Made by a program: the position numbers and the translations under genes | DNA from: Nocardia sp. CNY236 | Lineage (GTDB): Bacteria; Actinomycetota; Actinomycetes; Mycobacteriales; Mycobacteriaceae | Length of the DNA: 64,000 nt | Reading direction: 5' to 3' | NCBI RefSeq assembly: GCF_000482385.1 | Contig: NZ_AXVD01000003.1 | Coordinates: forward strand, 223,602 to 287,601 | The notes under the pieces: model-generated | Told to the model about the DNA's origin: nothing | Databases searched by the model: none | What the model saw: only the letters and a program-made list of their open reading frames with translations | In this document: one piece after another, positions 28,166 to 37,732 of the stretch | Layout of the letters: every line of letters begins with the position of its first letter | How positions within the stretch are numbered: position 1 is the first letter of the stretch

Positions 28166-28588
28166 ATGTTGGTAACGTCAGCAGGGGAGGGGTTCGGCGA
28201 TCGGAGCGATTCAGCGGTAGAGTGTTCCAAGGTTCAGTACGAGCCCTCGGATCCTGTGTCCGACCGTAGCAGCGAGCAGCAGCTGGCGCGCCCACGCCAC
28301 GCCGCTCCGATACGGACGTGCATCGGATGTCGAAGGCGTGAACTGGCCGTCGATCTGTTGCGGATCGTGGCTCGGGGCACGGAGACCGGAAACGGTTCCC
28401 GAGTCGTCGAGATCGTTCCCGATCCGCGGCGCAGACTTCCCGGACGGGGTGCGTGGTTGCACCCCTTTTCGGCTTGTCTGAGCACGGCAGAGCGGCGCCG
28501 AGCAATCGGCAGAGCACTACGAGTGTCCGGACATCTGGATATCTCGGCCCTGGAGCAATACCTCGAGAACAGGCACGAGCACTCATGA
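28166..28588 (+). CDS. YlxR/DUF448 RNA-binding protein
   Basis: 140 aa from ATG 28166; a GTG at 28256 would give 110 aa, nearer to the usual 90-100, and the first 45 residues look non-conserved. The signature RTCIGCRRRE opens the domain, followed by LPGRGAWLHP and ALRVSGHLD. YlxR is a small protein encoded between nusA and infB in most bacteria; structural data suggest RNA binding, and in Bacillus it affects transcription of metabolic genes. A start choice cannot be settled from sequence. Confidence 0.85.
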   Translation: MLVTSAGEGFGDRSDSAVECSKVQYEPSDPVSDRSSEQQLARPRHAAPIRTCIGCRRRELAVDLLRIVARGTETGNGSRVVEIVPDPRRRLPGRGAWLHPFSACLSTAERRRAIGRALRVSGHLDISALEQYLENRHEHS

Positions 28589-28693
28589 GCACACCGTGAA
28601 GTACCAACGATGAACGTCCATCGGAGATAACCCGAGGTCGTGTGGGCCGCCGCTTCACCGGCGGAGCTGCTCGACCTCTCAGTGAGGAGAGCA

Positions 28694-31600
28694 GTGGCAG
28701 GCAAGGCCCGCGTGCACGAGTTGGCGAAAGAACTCGGTGTCACAAGCAAGGAACTACTCGCGACGCTCAAGGAGCAGGGCGAGTTCGTGAAGTCGGCGTC
28801 ATCGACGGTGGAAGCTCCCGTCGCGCGTCGGTTGCGTGAGTCGTTCGCGGCGAAATCTTCACCGTCGAACGGTGTCAAGCCGGGAGCACGCCCCGGTCCC
28901 GCGTCATCGGTGCGTTCGGGCACGAAGCCTACGGGGGGTCCTCGGCCCGGCCCACGCCCATCGGCTCCGACACCTGGCTCGGCCGCGCCCAGCCCGGCGG
29001 CGCCCGCTGCGCGCGACTCGAGCCGTCCCGCCCCGCGTCCTGGCGACTCCCCGGTCGCGAAGCCGGGCTCTGCTGCCCGTCCGGGACCAGCTCCGGCGTC
29101 GAAGCCCGCAGCACGTGACTCGGTGGCGGGTGCGAACACCGGTTCCGCGCCGGCTCCTGCGGGTCCTCGTCCGACGCCAGGCGGTCCCCGTCCGAGTCAG
29201 CAGCGCTCGGGCGGGCCGACTCCTGGCGGGCCGCGCCCAGGTGCCACACCTGGTCCCCGCCCGGGTCCGAAGACTCCGCGCGTAGGCAACAACCCGTATT
29301 CCTCCGCTCCCGAGCGTCCAGCGCAGCGGCCGACACCCGGTCCGCGTCCCGGTCCGGCGCAGGGTGGGCCTCGCCCGGGTCCGGCGCAGGGCGGCCCTCG
29401 CCCGGGTCCGGCGCAGGGTGGGCCTCGCCCGGGTCCCGCGCAGGGCGGCCCTCGCCCGGGTCCCGCGCAGGGTGGGCCTCGCCCCGGCTCGGCGCAGGGC
29501 GGCCGTCCGGCATCGGGTCAGGGTGGTCCGCGTCCCGGTGGTCCCCGTCCGAGCCCCGGTTCGATGCCTCCCCGTCCGAGTCCTGGTGCAATGCCGTCGC
29601 GAGCAGCGCGCCCGGGTCCGGGATCGGGTCGCCCGGGTCGTCCCGGTGGCGCCGGCACGGGTCGTCCCGGTGGCGGTGGTGGCGGTGGCTATCGCGGCGG
29701 CGGTTCCGGCGCCGGCGGGCCCGGGACCGGTACGGCCGGGGGCTTCCGCGGTCGTCCCGGTGGCGGCGGTCGTCCCGGTGGTCCCGGTGGCCGTGGCGGC
29801 GCAGCAGGTGCGTTCGGTCGTCCCGGTGGGGCTCCGCGGCGTGGTCGTAAGTCGAAGCGGCAGAAGCGCCAAGAGTACGACTCGATGCAGGCGCCAGCCG
29901 TGGGTGGTGTGCGGCTGCCACGCGGAAACGGTGAGATCATTCGGCTCGCTCGGGGCGCATCGCTGTCCGATTTCGCCGAGAAGATCGATGCCAACCCGGC
30001 TGCGTTGGTCCAGGCGCTGTTCAATCTCGGCGAGATGGTCACTGCGACCCAGTCGGTGAACGACGAGACGCTCGAGCTGCTCGGCGGCGAGATGAACTAC
30101 GTGGTGCACGTGGTCAGTCCCGAGGACGAGGACCGCGAACTGCTGGAGTCGTTCGACCTGACCTACGGCGAGGACGAGGGCGGCGAAGAAGATCTCGAGC
30201 AGCGTCCGCCGGTCGTGACCGTCATGGGTCACGTCGACCACGGCAAGACCCGACTGCTGGACACGATCCGCAAGGCCAATGTCCGCGAGGGCGAGGCCGG
30301 CGGCATCACACAGCACATCGGCGCATACCAGGTCCTCACCCACCTGGGTGAGGAAGACCGGCTGATCACCTTCATCGACACTCCGGGTCACGAGGCGTTC
30401 ACCGCCATGCGTGCTCGCGGTGCGAAGGCCACCGACATCGCAATCCTCGTGGTCGCTGCCGACGACGGCGTCATGCCGCAGACCGTGGAGGCGATCAACC
30501 ACGCGCAGGCTGCGGATGTGCCGATCGTGGTGGCGGTCAACAAGATCGACAAAGAGGGAGCCAACCCGCAGAAGATTCGCCAGCAACTCACCGAGTACGG
30601 CTTGATCTCCGAGGAATATGGTGGCGACACCATGTTCGTGGACATCTCCGCCAAGCAGGGGACCAATATCGAGGCGCTGCTCGAGGCGGTCTTGCTCACC
30701 GCGGACGCCGCTCTCGATCTGCGGGCGAACCCGGACATGGATGCCCAAGGTGTGGCCATCGAAGCGCACCTCGACCGCGGTCGAGGGCCGGTCGCCACGG
30801 TCCTGGTGCAGCGCGGCACGCTGCGGGTGGGCGATTCGATCGTCGCCGGTGATGCCTACGGTCGTGTGCGTCGCATGGTCGATGAGCACGGTGAGGATGT
30901 CGATGGCGCGCTGCCGTCGCGGCCGGTACAGGTCATCGGCTTCACGTCGGTGCCGGGCGCGGGAGACAACCTCCTCGTGGTCGACGAGGATCGCATCGCA
31001 CGCCAGATCGCAGACCGGCGCAATGCGCGCAAGCGCAATGCGCTGGCGGCCCGCAGCCGCAAGCGGATCAGCCTGGAAGATCTGGATGCCGCGCTGAAGG
31101 AAACCAGCGAGCTGAACCTGATCCTCAAGGGCGACAACTCCGGTACCGTCGAGGCGCTCGAAGAAGCGCTGCTCGGTATCGAGGTGGACGACGAAGTGCG
31201 GTTGCGTGTCATCGACCGTGGTGTCGGTGGCGTCACCGAGACCAATGTCAACCTGGCTTCGGCCTCGAATGCGATCATCATCGGATTCAACGTTCGCGCC
31301 GAAGGCAAGGCCACCGAGCTGGCCAGCCGCGAGGGTGTGGACATCCGGTACTACTCGGTGATCTACCAGGCCATCGACGAGATCGAGAAGGCGCTCAAGG
31401 GCATGCTCAAGCCGATCTACGAAGAGGTCGAGCTGGGTCGTGCCGAGATCAGGGCGATCTTCCGTTCGTCGAAGGTCGGCAATATCGCCGGATGTATGGT
31501 CACCTCGGGTTCGGTCAAGCGCAACGCGAAGGCGCGCTTGCTCCGCGACAACGTGGTGATTGCCGAGACCATGACGATCGCCTCGTTGCGCCGTGAAAAG

Positions 31601-31717
31601 GACGACGTCACCGAGGTCCGTGAAGGCTTCGAGTGTGGTATGACTGTCTCCTATTCCGACATCAAGGAAGGCGACGTCATCGAGGCGTACGAGCTGCGTG
31701 AGAAGCCGCGCGACTGA
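28694..31717 (+). CDS. infB: Translation initiation factor IF-2
   Basis: 1007 aa from GTG 28694, preceded by GAGGAG; the frame reaches back to 28640, but the family starts [15 protein letters not shown]. It delivers fMet-tRNA to the 30S subunit. An N-terminal IF2N domain is followed by about 370 residues of Pro/Gly/Arg/Ala linker, including 9-residue GGPRPGPAQ repeats. A second IF2N domain comes next ([23 protein letters not shown]), then the GTPase with GHVDHGKT (about 512-519), DTPGH and NKID, and the C-terminal domains ending ...[14 protein letters not shown]. Part of the rimP-nusA-ylxR-infB operon. Confidence 0.97.
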   Translation: MAGKARVHELAKELGVTSKELLATLKEQGEFVKSASSTVEAPVARRLRESFAAKSSPSNGVKPGARPGPASSVRSGTKPTGGPRPGPRPSAPTPGSAAPSPAAPAARDSSRPAPRPGDSPVAKPGSAARPGPAPASKPAARDSVAGANTGSAPAPAGPRPTPGGPRPSQQRSGGPTPGGPRPGATPGPRPGPKTPRVGNNPYSSAPERPAQRPTPGPRPGPAQGGPRPGPAQGGPRPGPAQGGPRPGPAQGGPRPGPAQGGPRPGSAQGGRPASGQGGPRPGGPRPSPGSMPPRPSPGAMPSRAARPGPGSGRPGRPGGAGTGRPGGGGGGGYRGGGSGAGGPGTGTAGGFRGRPGGGGRPGGPGGRGGAAGAFGRPGGAPRRGRKSKRQKRQEYDSMQAPAVGGVRLPRGNGEIIRLARGASLSDFAEKIDANPAALVQALFNLGEMVTATQSVNDETLELLGGEMNYVVHVVSPEDEDRELLESFDLTYGEDEGGEEDLEQRPPVVTVMGHVDHGKTRLLDTIRKANVREGEAGGITQHIGAYQVLTHLGEEDRLITFIDTPGHEAFTAMRARGAKATDIAILVVAADDGVMPQTVEAINHAQAADVPIVVAVNKIDKEGANPQKIRQQLTEYGLISEEYGGDTMFVDISAKQGTNIEALLEAVLLTADAALDLRANPDMDAQGVAIEAHLDRGRGPVATVLVQRGTLRVGDSIVAGDAYGRVRRMVDEHGEDVDGALPSRPVQVIGFTSVPGAGDNLLVVDEDRIARQIADRRNARKRNALAARSRKRISLEDLDAALKETSELNLILKGDNSGTVEALEEALLGIEVDDEVRLRVIDRGVGGVTETNVNLASASNAIIIGFNVRAEGKATELASREGVDIRYYSVIYQAIDEIEKALKGMLKPIYEEVELGRAEIRAIFRSSKVGNIAGCMVTSGSVKRNAKARLLRDNVVIAETMTIASLRREKDDVTEVREGFECGMTVSYSDIKEGDVIEAYELREKPRD
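29339..29507. repeat. 27-bp in-frame tandem repeat in infB linker
   Basis: Six consecutive units, most differing only at silent positions, encode GGPRPGPAQ repeats in the disordered IF-2 linker. The high identity between units suggests recent expansion. Confidence 0.9.
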
Positions 31718-31784
31718 TAGTCCGAGACGGGGTCCGGGCATTGTGATGTCCGGACCGTTCGTCCGAACCATTCGAGGGGTGTAG

Positions 31785-32075
31785 GTGTACCTGGGTGCAC
31801 TGGAGTTCGATGTGCTGCTCGGCGATGTGCATTCACTGAAGCAGAAGCGTTCGGTGATTCGGCCGATCGTGGCCGAGCTACAGCGTTTCGGGGTCAGTGC
31901 CACCGAAGGTGGGGAACACGACCTGTATCGCCGGTCGTTGCTGGGCGTGGCCATGGTCTGTGCCGACATGGATCATCTGACCAAGGTGCTCGACAAATGT
32001 GAGCGGCATGTCGCAGCGCGCCCGGAACTAGAGTTGCTGGCGGTGCGTCGCCGGGTTTTCGGACCCGAGGATTGA
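31785..32075 (+). CDS. DUF503 family protein (YlxP-like)
   Basis: 96 aa, full length for the family. It begins [40 protein letters not shown] and continues with [15 protein letters not shown] hydrophobic strand features. The gene is regularly found between infB and rbfA in Gram-positive bacteria. Function is unproven; the fold is a small alpha/beta domain. Confidence 0.88.
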   Translation: MYLGALEFDVLLGDVHSLKQKRSVIRPIVAELQRFGVSATEGGEHDLYRRSLLGVAMVCADMDHLTKVLDKCERHVAARPELELLAVRRRVFGPED

Positions 32076-32172
32076 CCGAGGCGGCGGATGGACACCGTTG
32101 TCCGAGCCCGGCCATGGAGCCGCCATGCTTTCGCCGCAATCGAACAGAGTTACCAGTGAGGAGGAAACGGCC

Positions 32173-32613
32173 ATGGTGGATCAAGCCAGGGCACGCCGAC
32201 TCGCGAAGCGGATTTCTTCGATCGTGGCGACCGCGATCGAACATGAGGTGAAGGATCCGCGGCTGCGTTTCGTGACTGTCACCGACGCCAAGGTCACCGG
32301 CGATCTCCGGGAGGCGACGGTGTACTACACGGTGATGGGCGAGACACTCGATACCGAACCGGATTACGAAGGCGTGGCTGCGGGACTGGAGAAGGCCAAA
32401 GGCGTGCTGCGTTCGAAGGTGGGTGCCGCAACCGGGGTGAAGTTCACTCCGACGCTGGCGTTCGTGCTCGACACCGTGCCCGATGCGGCGCGGCAGATGG
32501 AGGAACTACTGGCCAAGGCGCGGGCAGCGGATAGTGCCGTGGCCAGGGTCGCCGCCACCGCTCGGCATGCCGGGGACGTGGACCCGTACAAAGAGCGTGA
32601 TTCCGTCGAGTGA
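32173..32613 (+). CDS. rbfA: Ribosome-binding factor A
   Basis: 146 aa from ATG 32173, selected by GAGGAGGAAA just upstream. KH-like fold protein that binds the 16S helix 1 region during 30S maturation and cold adaptation. Features: [24 protein letters not shown] at the N-terminus, [22 protein letters not shown], and a late [19 protein letters not shown]. The C-terminal tail of about 30 residues is Ala-rich and probably disordered. Confidence 0.95.
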   Translation: MVDQARARRLAKRISSIVATAIEHEVKDPRLRFVTVTDAKVTGDLREATVYYTVMGETLDTEPDYEGVAAGLEKAKGVLRSKVGAATGVKFTPTLAFVLDTVPDAARQMEELLAKARAADSAVARVAATARHAGDVDPYKERDSVE

Positions 32614-32626
32614 CCTGCGATAGTCG

Positions 32627-33631
32627 ATGAGGACGATGCGGGAACCGCTAGGTCTGGCCACGGCCGTGGCGGCGCTGCAAGCAGCGCGCTCGGTGACGGT
32701 GCTGTGCCATGTCCAACCCGATGCGGACACGATAGGAAGTGGCCTGGCCCTGGCCCTGGTCCTGCATCGGCGAGGGATCCCCGTGCAGGTATCGTTCGCC
32801 GAACCGGCCGAGCTGCCGGCGTCGATGCGGTCGCTGCCGGGGACAGGGCATGTAGTGGCCCCGGCGGACGTGCGCACCGAAGTGGATCTTCTGGTTGCGG
32901 TCGATTGTGGCAGCGCGGGTCGGCTCGGAGCGCTCGCCGACCGGCTGGCCGGCGCAAATAGCACGATCGTGATCGATCATCACCGATCGAATACTCGATT
33001 CGGATCGATCAATGTCGTCGATCCTGGTGCGGAGTCCACCACGAGTCTGATGGCCCAGCTGTTCGACGAGTGGGATGTGCCGATCGATTGCGATGTCGCG
33101 CAGTGCTTGTATGCCGGTTTGGTCACCGACACCGGCTCGTTCCGCTGGGTGCGGCCGGGCACGCACGCCTTGGCCGAGAGACTGTTGGCGACGGGGATCG
33201 ATGGTGCTGAGATCGCCCGTACCTTGATGGACTGCCACCCGTTCGGATGGCTGTCGATGCTGTCTCGGGTGCTGGCGACGGCGCGGCTCGTGCCGGGCGC
33301 GCACGACGGCGTCGGGTTGGTGTATGCCTTCGCGTATTGCAACGAGGTCCAAGGAATGTCGTCGGAAGAAGTGGACAGCGTCATCGACATCGTGCGCACG
33401 AGCGCCGAAGCGGCCATTGCAGCCGTATTCAAGCAGTCCTGCACGACGCCGGACCGGTGGACGGTGTCGCTTCGGTCCCGCTACGTGGCGCTGCACGCCG
33501 GTGACAGCGTGGACGTGGCCGAGGTGGCCACGATGTTGGGTGGGGGTGGTCATCGTTTCGCCGCTGGGTACACCGGGTATGGAACCCCCGACGACATGGT
33601 CGCCGCGTTGTTGACGGCGCTCGACATGTGA
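32627..33631 (+). CDS. DHH/DHHA1 bifunctional phosphodiesterase (NrnA/CnpB-like)
   Basis: 334 aa (or 331 from ATG 32636). The DHH-family motifs are present: HVQPDADTIGSG, LVAVDCGS, VIDHHRSN and the C-terminal DHHA1 glycine-rich GGGGHRFAAG. In mycobacteria the homologous protein next to rbfA degrades c-di-AMP, pAp and short RNA oligomers; the same role is likely here. It starts 13 bp after rbfA, so probably cotranscribed. Confidence 0.9.
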   Translation: MRTMREPLGLATAVAALQAARSVTVLCHVQPDADTIGSGLALALVLHRRGIPVQVSFAEPAELPASMRSLPGTGHVVAPADVRTEVDLLVAVDCGSAGRLGALADRLAGANSTIVIDHHRSNTRFGSINVVDPGAESTTSLMAQLFDEWDVPIDCDVAQCLYAGLVTDTGSFRWVRPGTHALAERLLATGIDGAEIARTLMDCHPFGWLSMLSRVLATARLVPGAHDGVGLVYAFAYCNEVQGMSSEEVDSVIDIVRTSAEAAIAAVFKQSCTTPDRWTVSLRSRYVALHAGDSVDVAEVATMLGGGGHRFAAGYTGYGTPDDMVAALLTALDM

Positions 33632-33682
33632 CGGTAGCGGCCGGTGCACACGCCCGGGAATCGATATGCCAAGGTAGGTGTG

Positions 33683-34642
33683 GTGATACCCAAGTTGATG
33701 GCGGTGAGCGACGTGCACGTCGGGCACCAAGGGAATCGGCCGGTGGTCGAGCAGATCACGGCGGACTCACCGGAGGACTGGCTCATCGTGGCCGGAGACG
33801 TGGGAGAGAAGACCGACGACATCCGGTGGGCATTGCAGCTGCTGCGCAGCCGGTTCGCCAAGGTGATCTGGGTGCCGGGCAATCACGAACTGTGGACCAC
33901 GGCGAAGGATCCGGTGCAGATTTCCGGGGTCGCGCGTTACGACTACTTGGTTGCGATGTGCCGTGATCTGGACGTGCTCACCCCGGAGGATCCGTTCCCG
34001 ATCTGGGAGGGTGCCGGCGCGGAAGAGTACGGCGGGCCGGTGACCGTGGTGCCGATGTTCTTGCTCTACGACTATTCGTTCCTGCCGGACGGGGCTACCA
34101 CCAAGGCGCAGGGGCTCGCGATCGCCAGGGAACGCAATGTGGTGGCAACCGATGAGTTCCTACTCTCGGCAGAGCCCTATCAGTCCAGAGATGCGTGGTG
34201 CCGGGCCCGCGTGCAGGCGACCGAGCGCAAGCTCGACGCGCTGGCGCCCGACACCCCGCTCGTATTGGTCAACCATTTCCCCTTGGTACGCGAGCCGACC
34301 GACGTCTTGTTCTACCCGGAATTCGCGTTGTGGTGCGGTACGGACTCGACCGCCGACTGGCACATTCGCTACAACGTCGTCTGCTCGGTGTACGGCCACC
34401 TGCACATCCCTCGAACCACGCATTACGACGGCGTCCGTTTCGAAGAAGTGTCGCTCGGATATCCGCGGGAATGGCAGCGCCGGGGCATGCCCGAACGGCT
34501 GCTGCGCCAGATTCTGCCGACACCGCAGTATCCGCCGGGCACGTTGAACAGGTGGGGCGGTCATTTTCGGGTGACCCCGGAGATGGAGGCCGCCGCCGCG
34601 GCCTTGCGCAGCAGAGCCCAGCGGCGGCGCGGTTCGGCGTAG
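33683..34642 (+). CDS. Calcineurin-like metallophosphoesterase
   Basis: 319 aa from GTG 33683, preceded by AAGG at 8 bases; GTG 33680 or 33644 are alternatives. The metal-binding motifs are seen in order: DVHVGH, GDVGEKTDD, PGNHELW, VNHFPL and YGHLHI. It matches the conserved protein encoded just before pptT in mycobacteria. The substrate is not known; the shared neighbourhood with PptT suggests a role in cofactor or phosphopantetheine turnover, but that is inference only. Confidence 0.85.
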   Translation: MIPKLMAVSDVHVGHQGNRPVVEQITADSPEDWLIVAGDVGEKTDDIRWALQLLRSRFAKVIWVPGNHELWTTAKDPVQISGVARYDYLVAMCRDLDVLTPEDPFPIWEGAGAEEYGGPVTVVPMFLLYDYSFLPDGATTKAQGLAIARERNVVATDEFLLSAEPYQSRDAWCRARVQATERKLDALAPDTPLVLVNHFPLVREPTDVLFYPEFALWCGTDSTADWHIRYNVVCSVYGHLHIPRTTHYDGVRFEEVSLGYPREWQRRGMPERLLRQILPTPQYPPGTLNRWGGHFRVTPEMEAAAAALRSRAQRRRGSA

Positions 34643-34697
34643 CACTCGTGAATGCCGGTGAAGGGCTTGCGAACAGATCCCGGCCGGGTGGCTCGAC

Positions 34698-34703
34698 TAG
34701 GCT
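34698..34703 (+). promoter_or_regulatory. Putative -10 box of leaderless pptT
   Basis: TAGGCT with 8 bases to the ATG at 34712. An ATG at 34706 would fall before the expected +1, so the box decides the start. Confidence 0.5.
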
Positions 34704-34711
34704 CTATGGTG

Positions 34712-35380
34712 ATGATCGAGAACATTCTGCCCGCAGGTGTGGCCTCGGCCGAGCTGCTGGCCTACCCGGAGGATCTGCAGCCGTATCCGGCGGAGGAGCA
34801 TCTCATCGCCAAGTCGGTCGAGAAGCGGCGTCGTGATTTCATCGGCGCTCGGCACTGTGCTCGGCTGGCGCTCGAGCAGCTCGGCGAGCCGCCGGTCGCG
34901 ATCGGCAAGGGCGAACAAGGCGCTCCGGTGTGGCCGCGTGGGATCGTCGGCAGCCTGACCCATTGTGACGGCTACCGGGCCGCGGCACTCGGCCATGCCC
35001 TGCGGTTTCGTTCCATCGGGATCGACGCCGAGCCGCACGAGACATTGCCCGACGGGGTGCTGGACTCGGTCAGCCTGCCCGCGGAGCGCATGTGGCTGCG
35101 GACAACGGGGTCGGAATTGCACCTGGATCGTTTGCTGTTCTGTGCCAAGGAAGCCACCTTCAAGGCATGGTTTCCGCTGACCACGCGATGGTTGGGTTTC
35201 GAGGACGCGCACATCACTTTCGAGATCGAGGAGCGCTCCGCCGAGTCCGGCCACGGCAGCTTCCATTCAGAATTGTTGGTACCCGGTTCGACCACCGACG
35301 GCGGGGCGCCGCTGCAATCGTTCGACGGCCGCTGGTCGATCGCAGAAGGCTACATCCTCACCACGATCGTGCACATCTGA
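34712..35380 (+). CDS. pptT: 4'-phosphopantetheinyl transferase, PptT/Sfp type
   Basis: 222 aa from ATG 34712 (34706 would add two residues). It attaches phosphopantetheine to acyl- and peptidyl-carrier proteins of polyketide synthases and NRPSs. Motifs: GSLTHCDGYRAAALG, SIGIDAEPHETLPDGVL with the Mg-binding Asp/Glu, and FCAKEATFKAW. It is strikingly like mycobacterial PptT, down to RWLGFEDAHITFE, and near-equal in length. It ends with TGA overlapping the truB ATG (TGATG), so the two are coupled. Confidence 0.94.
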   Translation: MIENILPAGVASAELLAYPEDLQPYPAEEHLIAKSVEKRRRDFIGARHCARLALEQLGEPPVAIGKGEQGAPVWPRGIVGSLTHCDGYRAAALGHALRFRSIGIDAEPHETLPDGVLDSVSLPAERMWLRTTGSELHLDRLLFCAKEATFKAWFPLTTRWLGFEDAHITFEIEERSAESGHGSFHSELLVPGSTTDGGAPLQSFDGRWSIAEGYILTTIVHI

Positions 35381-36279
35381 TGGATGGTCTGGGCGGGCTG
35401 CTCATCATCGATAAGGCAGGTGGTATGACCAGCCACGATGTGGTCTCGAGGTGCCGGAGGCTATTGCGGACGAAGAAGATCGGACACGCGGGAACGTTGG
35501 ATCCGATGGCGACCGGCGTGTTGGTGCTCGGTGTGGACCGTGCGACCAAGCTGCTCGGGCTGCTCGCTCCGACCAGTAAGGCCTACCGGGCGACCATTCG
35601 GCTCGGGCAGGCGACGAGCACCGACGATGCCGAGGGTGAAGTGGTCGCCACCACACCCGCCGGTCACGTGACCGACTCGGACATCGCGGCGCGCATCGCC
35701 GAATCGACCGGCGACATCGACCAGGTACCTGCCACGGTGAGCGCGATCAAGGTGAACGGCGAACGCGCCTATGCGCGTCACCGCGCGGGTGAAGACGTGC
35801 GGCTACCGGCGCGGCCGGTCACCGTGTCGCGATTCGACGTCCTCGCCCGCCGCGATGTGGGGGATTTCGTGGATCTGGACGTGTCGATCGAATGCTCCTC
35901 GGGCACCTATGTCCGTGCTCTGGCTCGAGACCTGGGCGCCGCATTGACCGTGGGCGGCCATTTGACCGGGTTGCGCCGCACGCGGGTCGGGTCGTTCACT
36001 CTCGATGAGGCTCGCACGCTGGACGAGTTGGCCTCCGCCGCGGAATCGGGGCGGCAGTTGCTGAGCCTCGACATGGATCGGGCAGTGCGCACCGCCTTCG
36101 TCTGCCGCGATATCGATGATGCGCAAGCAGAGGACCTGCGTAACGGCCGGTGGCTCGAACCGGTCGGGATATCCGGCGTATACGCGGCTGTCGATCCGGC
36201 CGGACAGGCGATCGCGTTGGTGCGCGAAAGTGGTCGGCGGGCCGCGTCGGTCATGGTGGTGCGCCCCGCCACCAGGTAG
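35380..36279 (+). CDS. truB: tRNA pseudouridine(55) synthase
   Basis: 299 aa from ATG 35380, overlapping the pptT stop. It isomerises U55 in the tRNA T loop. Motif I, LIIDKAGGMTSHDVV, and the catalytic Asp in GHAGTLDPMATG are clear; YRATIRLGQATSTDDAEG and the segment SSGTYVRALARDLG follow, with a C-terminal PUA-like domain. Full length. Confidence 0.95.
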   Translation: MDGLGGLLIIDKAGGMTSHDVVSRCRRLLRTKKIGHAGTLDPMATGVLVLGVDRATKLLGLLAPTSKAYRATIRLGQATSTDDAEGEVVATTPAGHVTDSDIAARIAESTGDIDQVPATVSAIKVNGERAYARHRAGEDVRLPARPVTVSRFDVLARRDVGDFVDLDVSIECSSGTYVRALARDLGAALTVGGHLTGLRRTRVGSFTLDEARTLDELASAAESGRQLLSLDMDRAVRTAFVCRDIDDAQAEDLRNGRWLEPVGISGVYAAVDPAGQAIALVRESGRRAASVMVVRPATR

Positions 36280-36313
36280 CGGTCGAGTGTCAGGCCGTAG
36301 GCTGCACTGCTGG

Positions 36314-36979
36314 TCAGGTGCCGATGTGCTGGCCGAGTCGGCGCACGGCGTCATCCATGTGCTCGACGAGTCGAGCGTATGCATCCGTCGGGTCGTCGGT
36401 GGCAATGGCATCACGCAGGTCGACGTGTTCGCGGGCCTGGGCGCGGAGGTCCGGGTAGGTGGTCTGCAGGGCGCCCAGACACATGCGGGTCTCGATCAGC
36501 AGGGTCCGGGCTGCCCGCATCAGTCGCGAGCTGGCCGCACTCTCCACCAAGGCCTCGTGAAAAGCCTGGTCGGCGTCGGAAACCCCGACCGCATCCCCGC
36601 GTTCCGCGCACGCGACCATCTCCTCGATACTGGGCTCGAGTGCTTTGTAGGCGATAGCGCGACGTCCGTCCAGAATCAGCTGGAGCGCGCCGCCTTCGAG
36701 TGCTGTTCTGGCTCGGTAGACATCGACGACGTCCTCCAAGGTCAGTTCGATGACGAAGATGCCGCGGTGCGGGATGCTGTGTAGCAGGCCCTCGGATACC
36801 AGGCGTTGCATGGCCTCACGCACAGGTCCGCGGGAGACCGCGAACTGCGCGGCCAGGTCGGCCTCGCCCAATTGTGACCCGGGAGCAACGGTGCCGCGCA
36901 TGATCGCCGTGCGCAGCCGATCGGCGATCATCTCCGCAGTCGATTGCCGGTTGACCGGCTCGAAATCAACGACCGGCAT
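36314..36979 (-). CDS. GntR-family regulator, FCD (FadR-type) subgroup
   Basis: 221 aa. The N-terminal winged HTH includes MIADRLRTAIMRGTVAPGSQLGEADLAAQFAVSRGPVREAMQRL; the all-helical FCD domain holds the metal-ligand-like residues D..H (DADQAFHEALV), H (AREHVDL) and H (LVEHMDD). Its start overlaps the upstream racemase-like gene by 14 bp, so it is the last gene of that operon. It is the natural candidate to bind the 12-bp palindromes at 38521 and 42826; FCD regulators often bind TTGTnnACAA-type sites. The effector may be a pathway intermediate. Confidence 0.92.
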   Translation of the reverse strand: MPVVDFEPVNRQSTAEMIADRLRTAIMRGTVAPGSQLGEADLAAQFAVSRGPVREAMQRLVSEGLLHSIPHRGIFVIELTLEDVVDVYRARTALEGGALQLILDGRRAIAYKALEPSIEEMVACAERGDAVGVSDADQAFHEALVESAASSRLMRAARTLLIETRMCLGALQTTYPDLRAQAREHVDLRDAIATDDPTDAYARLVEHMDDAVRRLGQHIGT

Positions 36980-37697
36980 CGGTCTGCCTTTCCGCGAACA
37001 GGGTGCCGAACCCGGAGGCGACCGGCGCGGCGCCCGCCAGGCGTAGGCCGGCCCAAATGGAGACCTGGTTGGCCGTCAGCACCGGTTTACCCAGCGTGGC
37101 CTCCAGCTCGGTGAGCACACCCATGGTGTGCATGGCGGTATCGGGAACGAGCAGCGCCTGTGCTCGGGGATGGTCGTTGTCGACGGCCAAGTGGACCACA
37201 TCGCGTGGGGCCAGGGTTCCGACCTCCGCCGCGGTGTCGATCCCTGCGCTCGACATGGAGACGACGTCGATGTCGGCATCGGTGAGGAACTCCACGAACA
37301 ATTCGGCGACCTCGTCGGGATAACTCGCGGCCACTGCCACGGTGTGGAGGCCGAGCGTGTGCACCGCGTCGGCGAACGCGAGGCTGGTGCTGGTCGCCGG
37401 TACACCCGCTGCGGTCGCCAGAGTACGGGCCTGCTCGCGCAGCCCCGTGGGTCCGTAGACGAAACTTCCCGAGGTGCAGGCCCATACGACGGCGTCGGGC
37501 CGGTGAGTGGCCAGCTGTGTGACGCCGCCACGCAGCTTGTCCGGGCTACCCAGGTCGAGCAGTTCCGGCACGGCGTGCAGATCGGTGCCGTAGATGTGGG
37601 CCACCGGCAGGTGGACACCGAGCGCCGCCGCCGCGAGCGGGTAGTCGTCTTCGGCCGCGTGATCGGGATAGATGATGCCGACGGTCGGTTCGCGCAT
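36966..37697 (-). CDS. Asp/Glu racemase-superfamily protein, single-Cys form
   Basis: 243 aa from ATG 37697. It has the fold signature of the maleate isomerase/arylmalonate decarboxylase group: VGIIYPDHAAEDDYP, VVWACTSGSFVYG with Cys74, and the C-terminal GKPVLTANQVSIWAGLRLAG. Cys74 is the only cysteine; at the second catalytic position the sequence reads LLVPDTAMHT, so Asp replaces Cys. Arylmalonate decarboxylases keep the other cysteine. The chemistry may therefore differ from both. It is 35 bp downstream of its two-Cys paralogue. Confidence 0.8.
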   Translation of the reverse strand: MREPTVGIIYPDHAAEDDYPLAAAALGVHLPVAHIYGTDLHAVPELLDLGSPDKLRGGVTQLATHRPDAVVWACTSGSFVYGPTGLREQARTLATAAGVPATSTSLAFADAVHTLGLHTVAVAASYPDEVAELFVEFLTDADIDVVSMSSAGIDTAAEVGTLAPRDVVHLAVDNDHPRAQALLVPDTAMHTMGVLTELEATLGKPVLTANQVSIWAGLRLAGAAPVASGFGTLFAERQTDAGR

Positions 37698-37732
37698 GCG
37701 TGATACTTCTTCCTTCAGAAACGTCGATTCCT

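Noticed and set aside
28904..31969. Minus-strand open frame of 1021 codons opposite infB
   Set aside because: It is antisense to IF-2, its composition mirrors the repeats, and it has no family features; high-GC DNA often gives long antisense frames.
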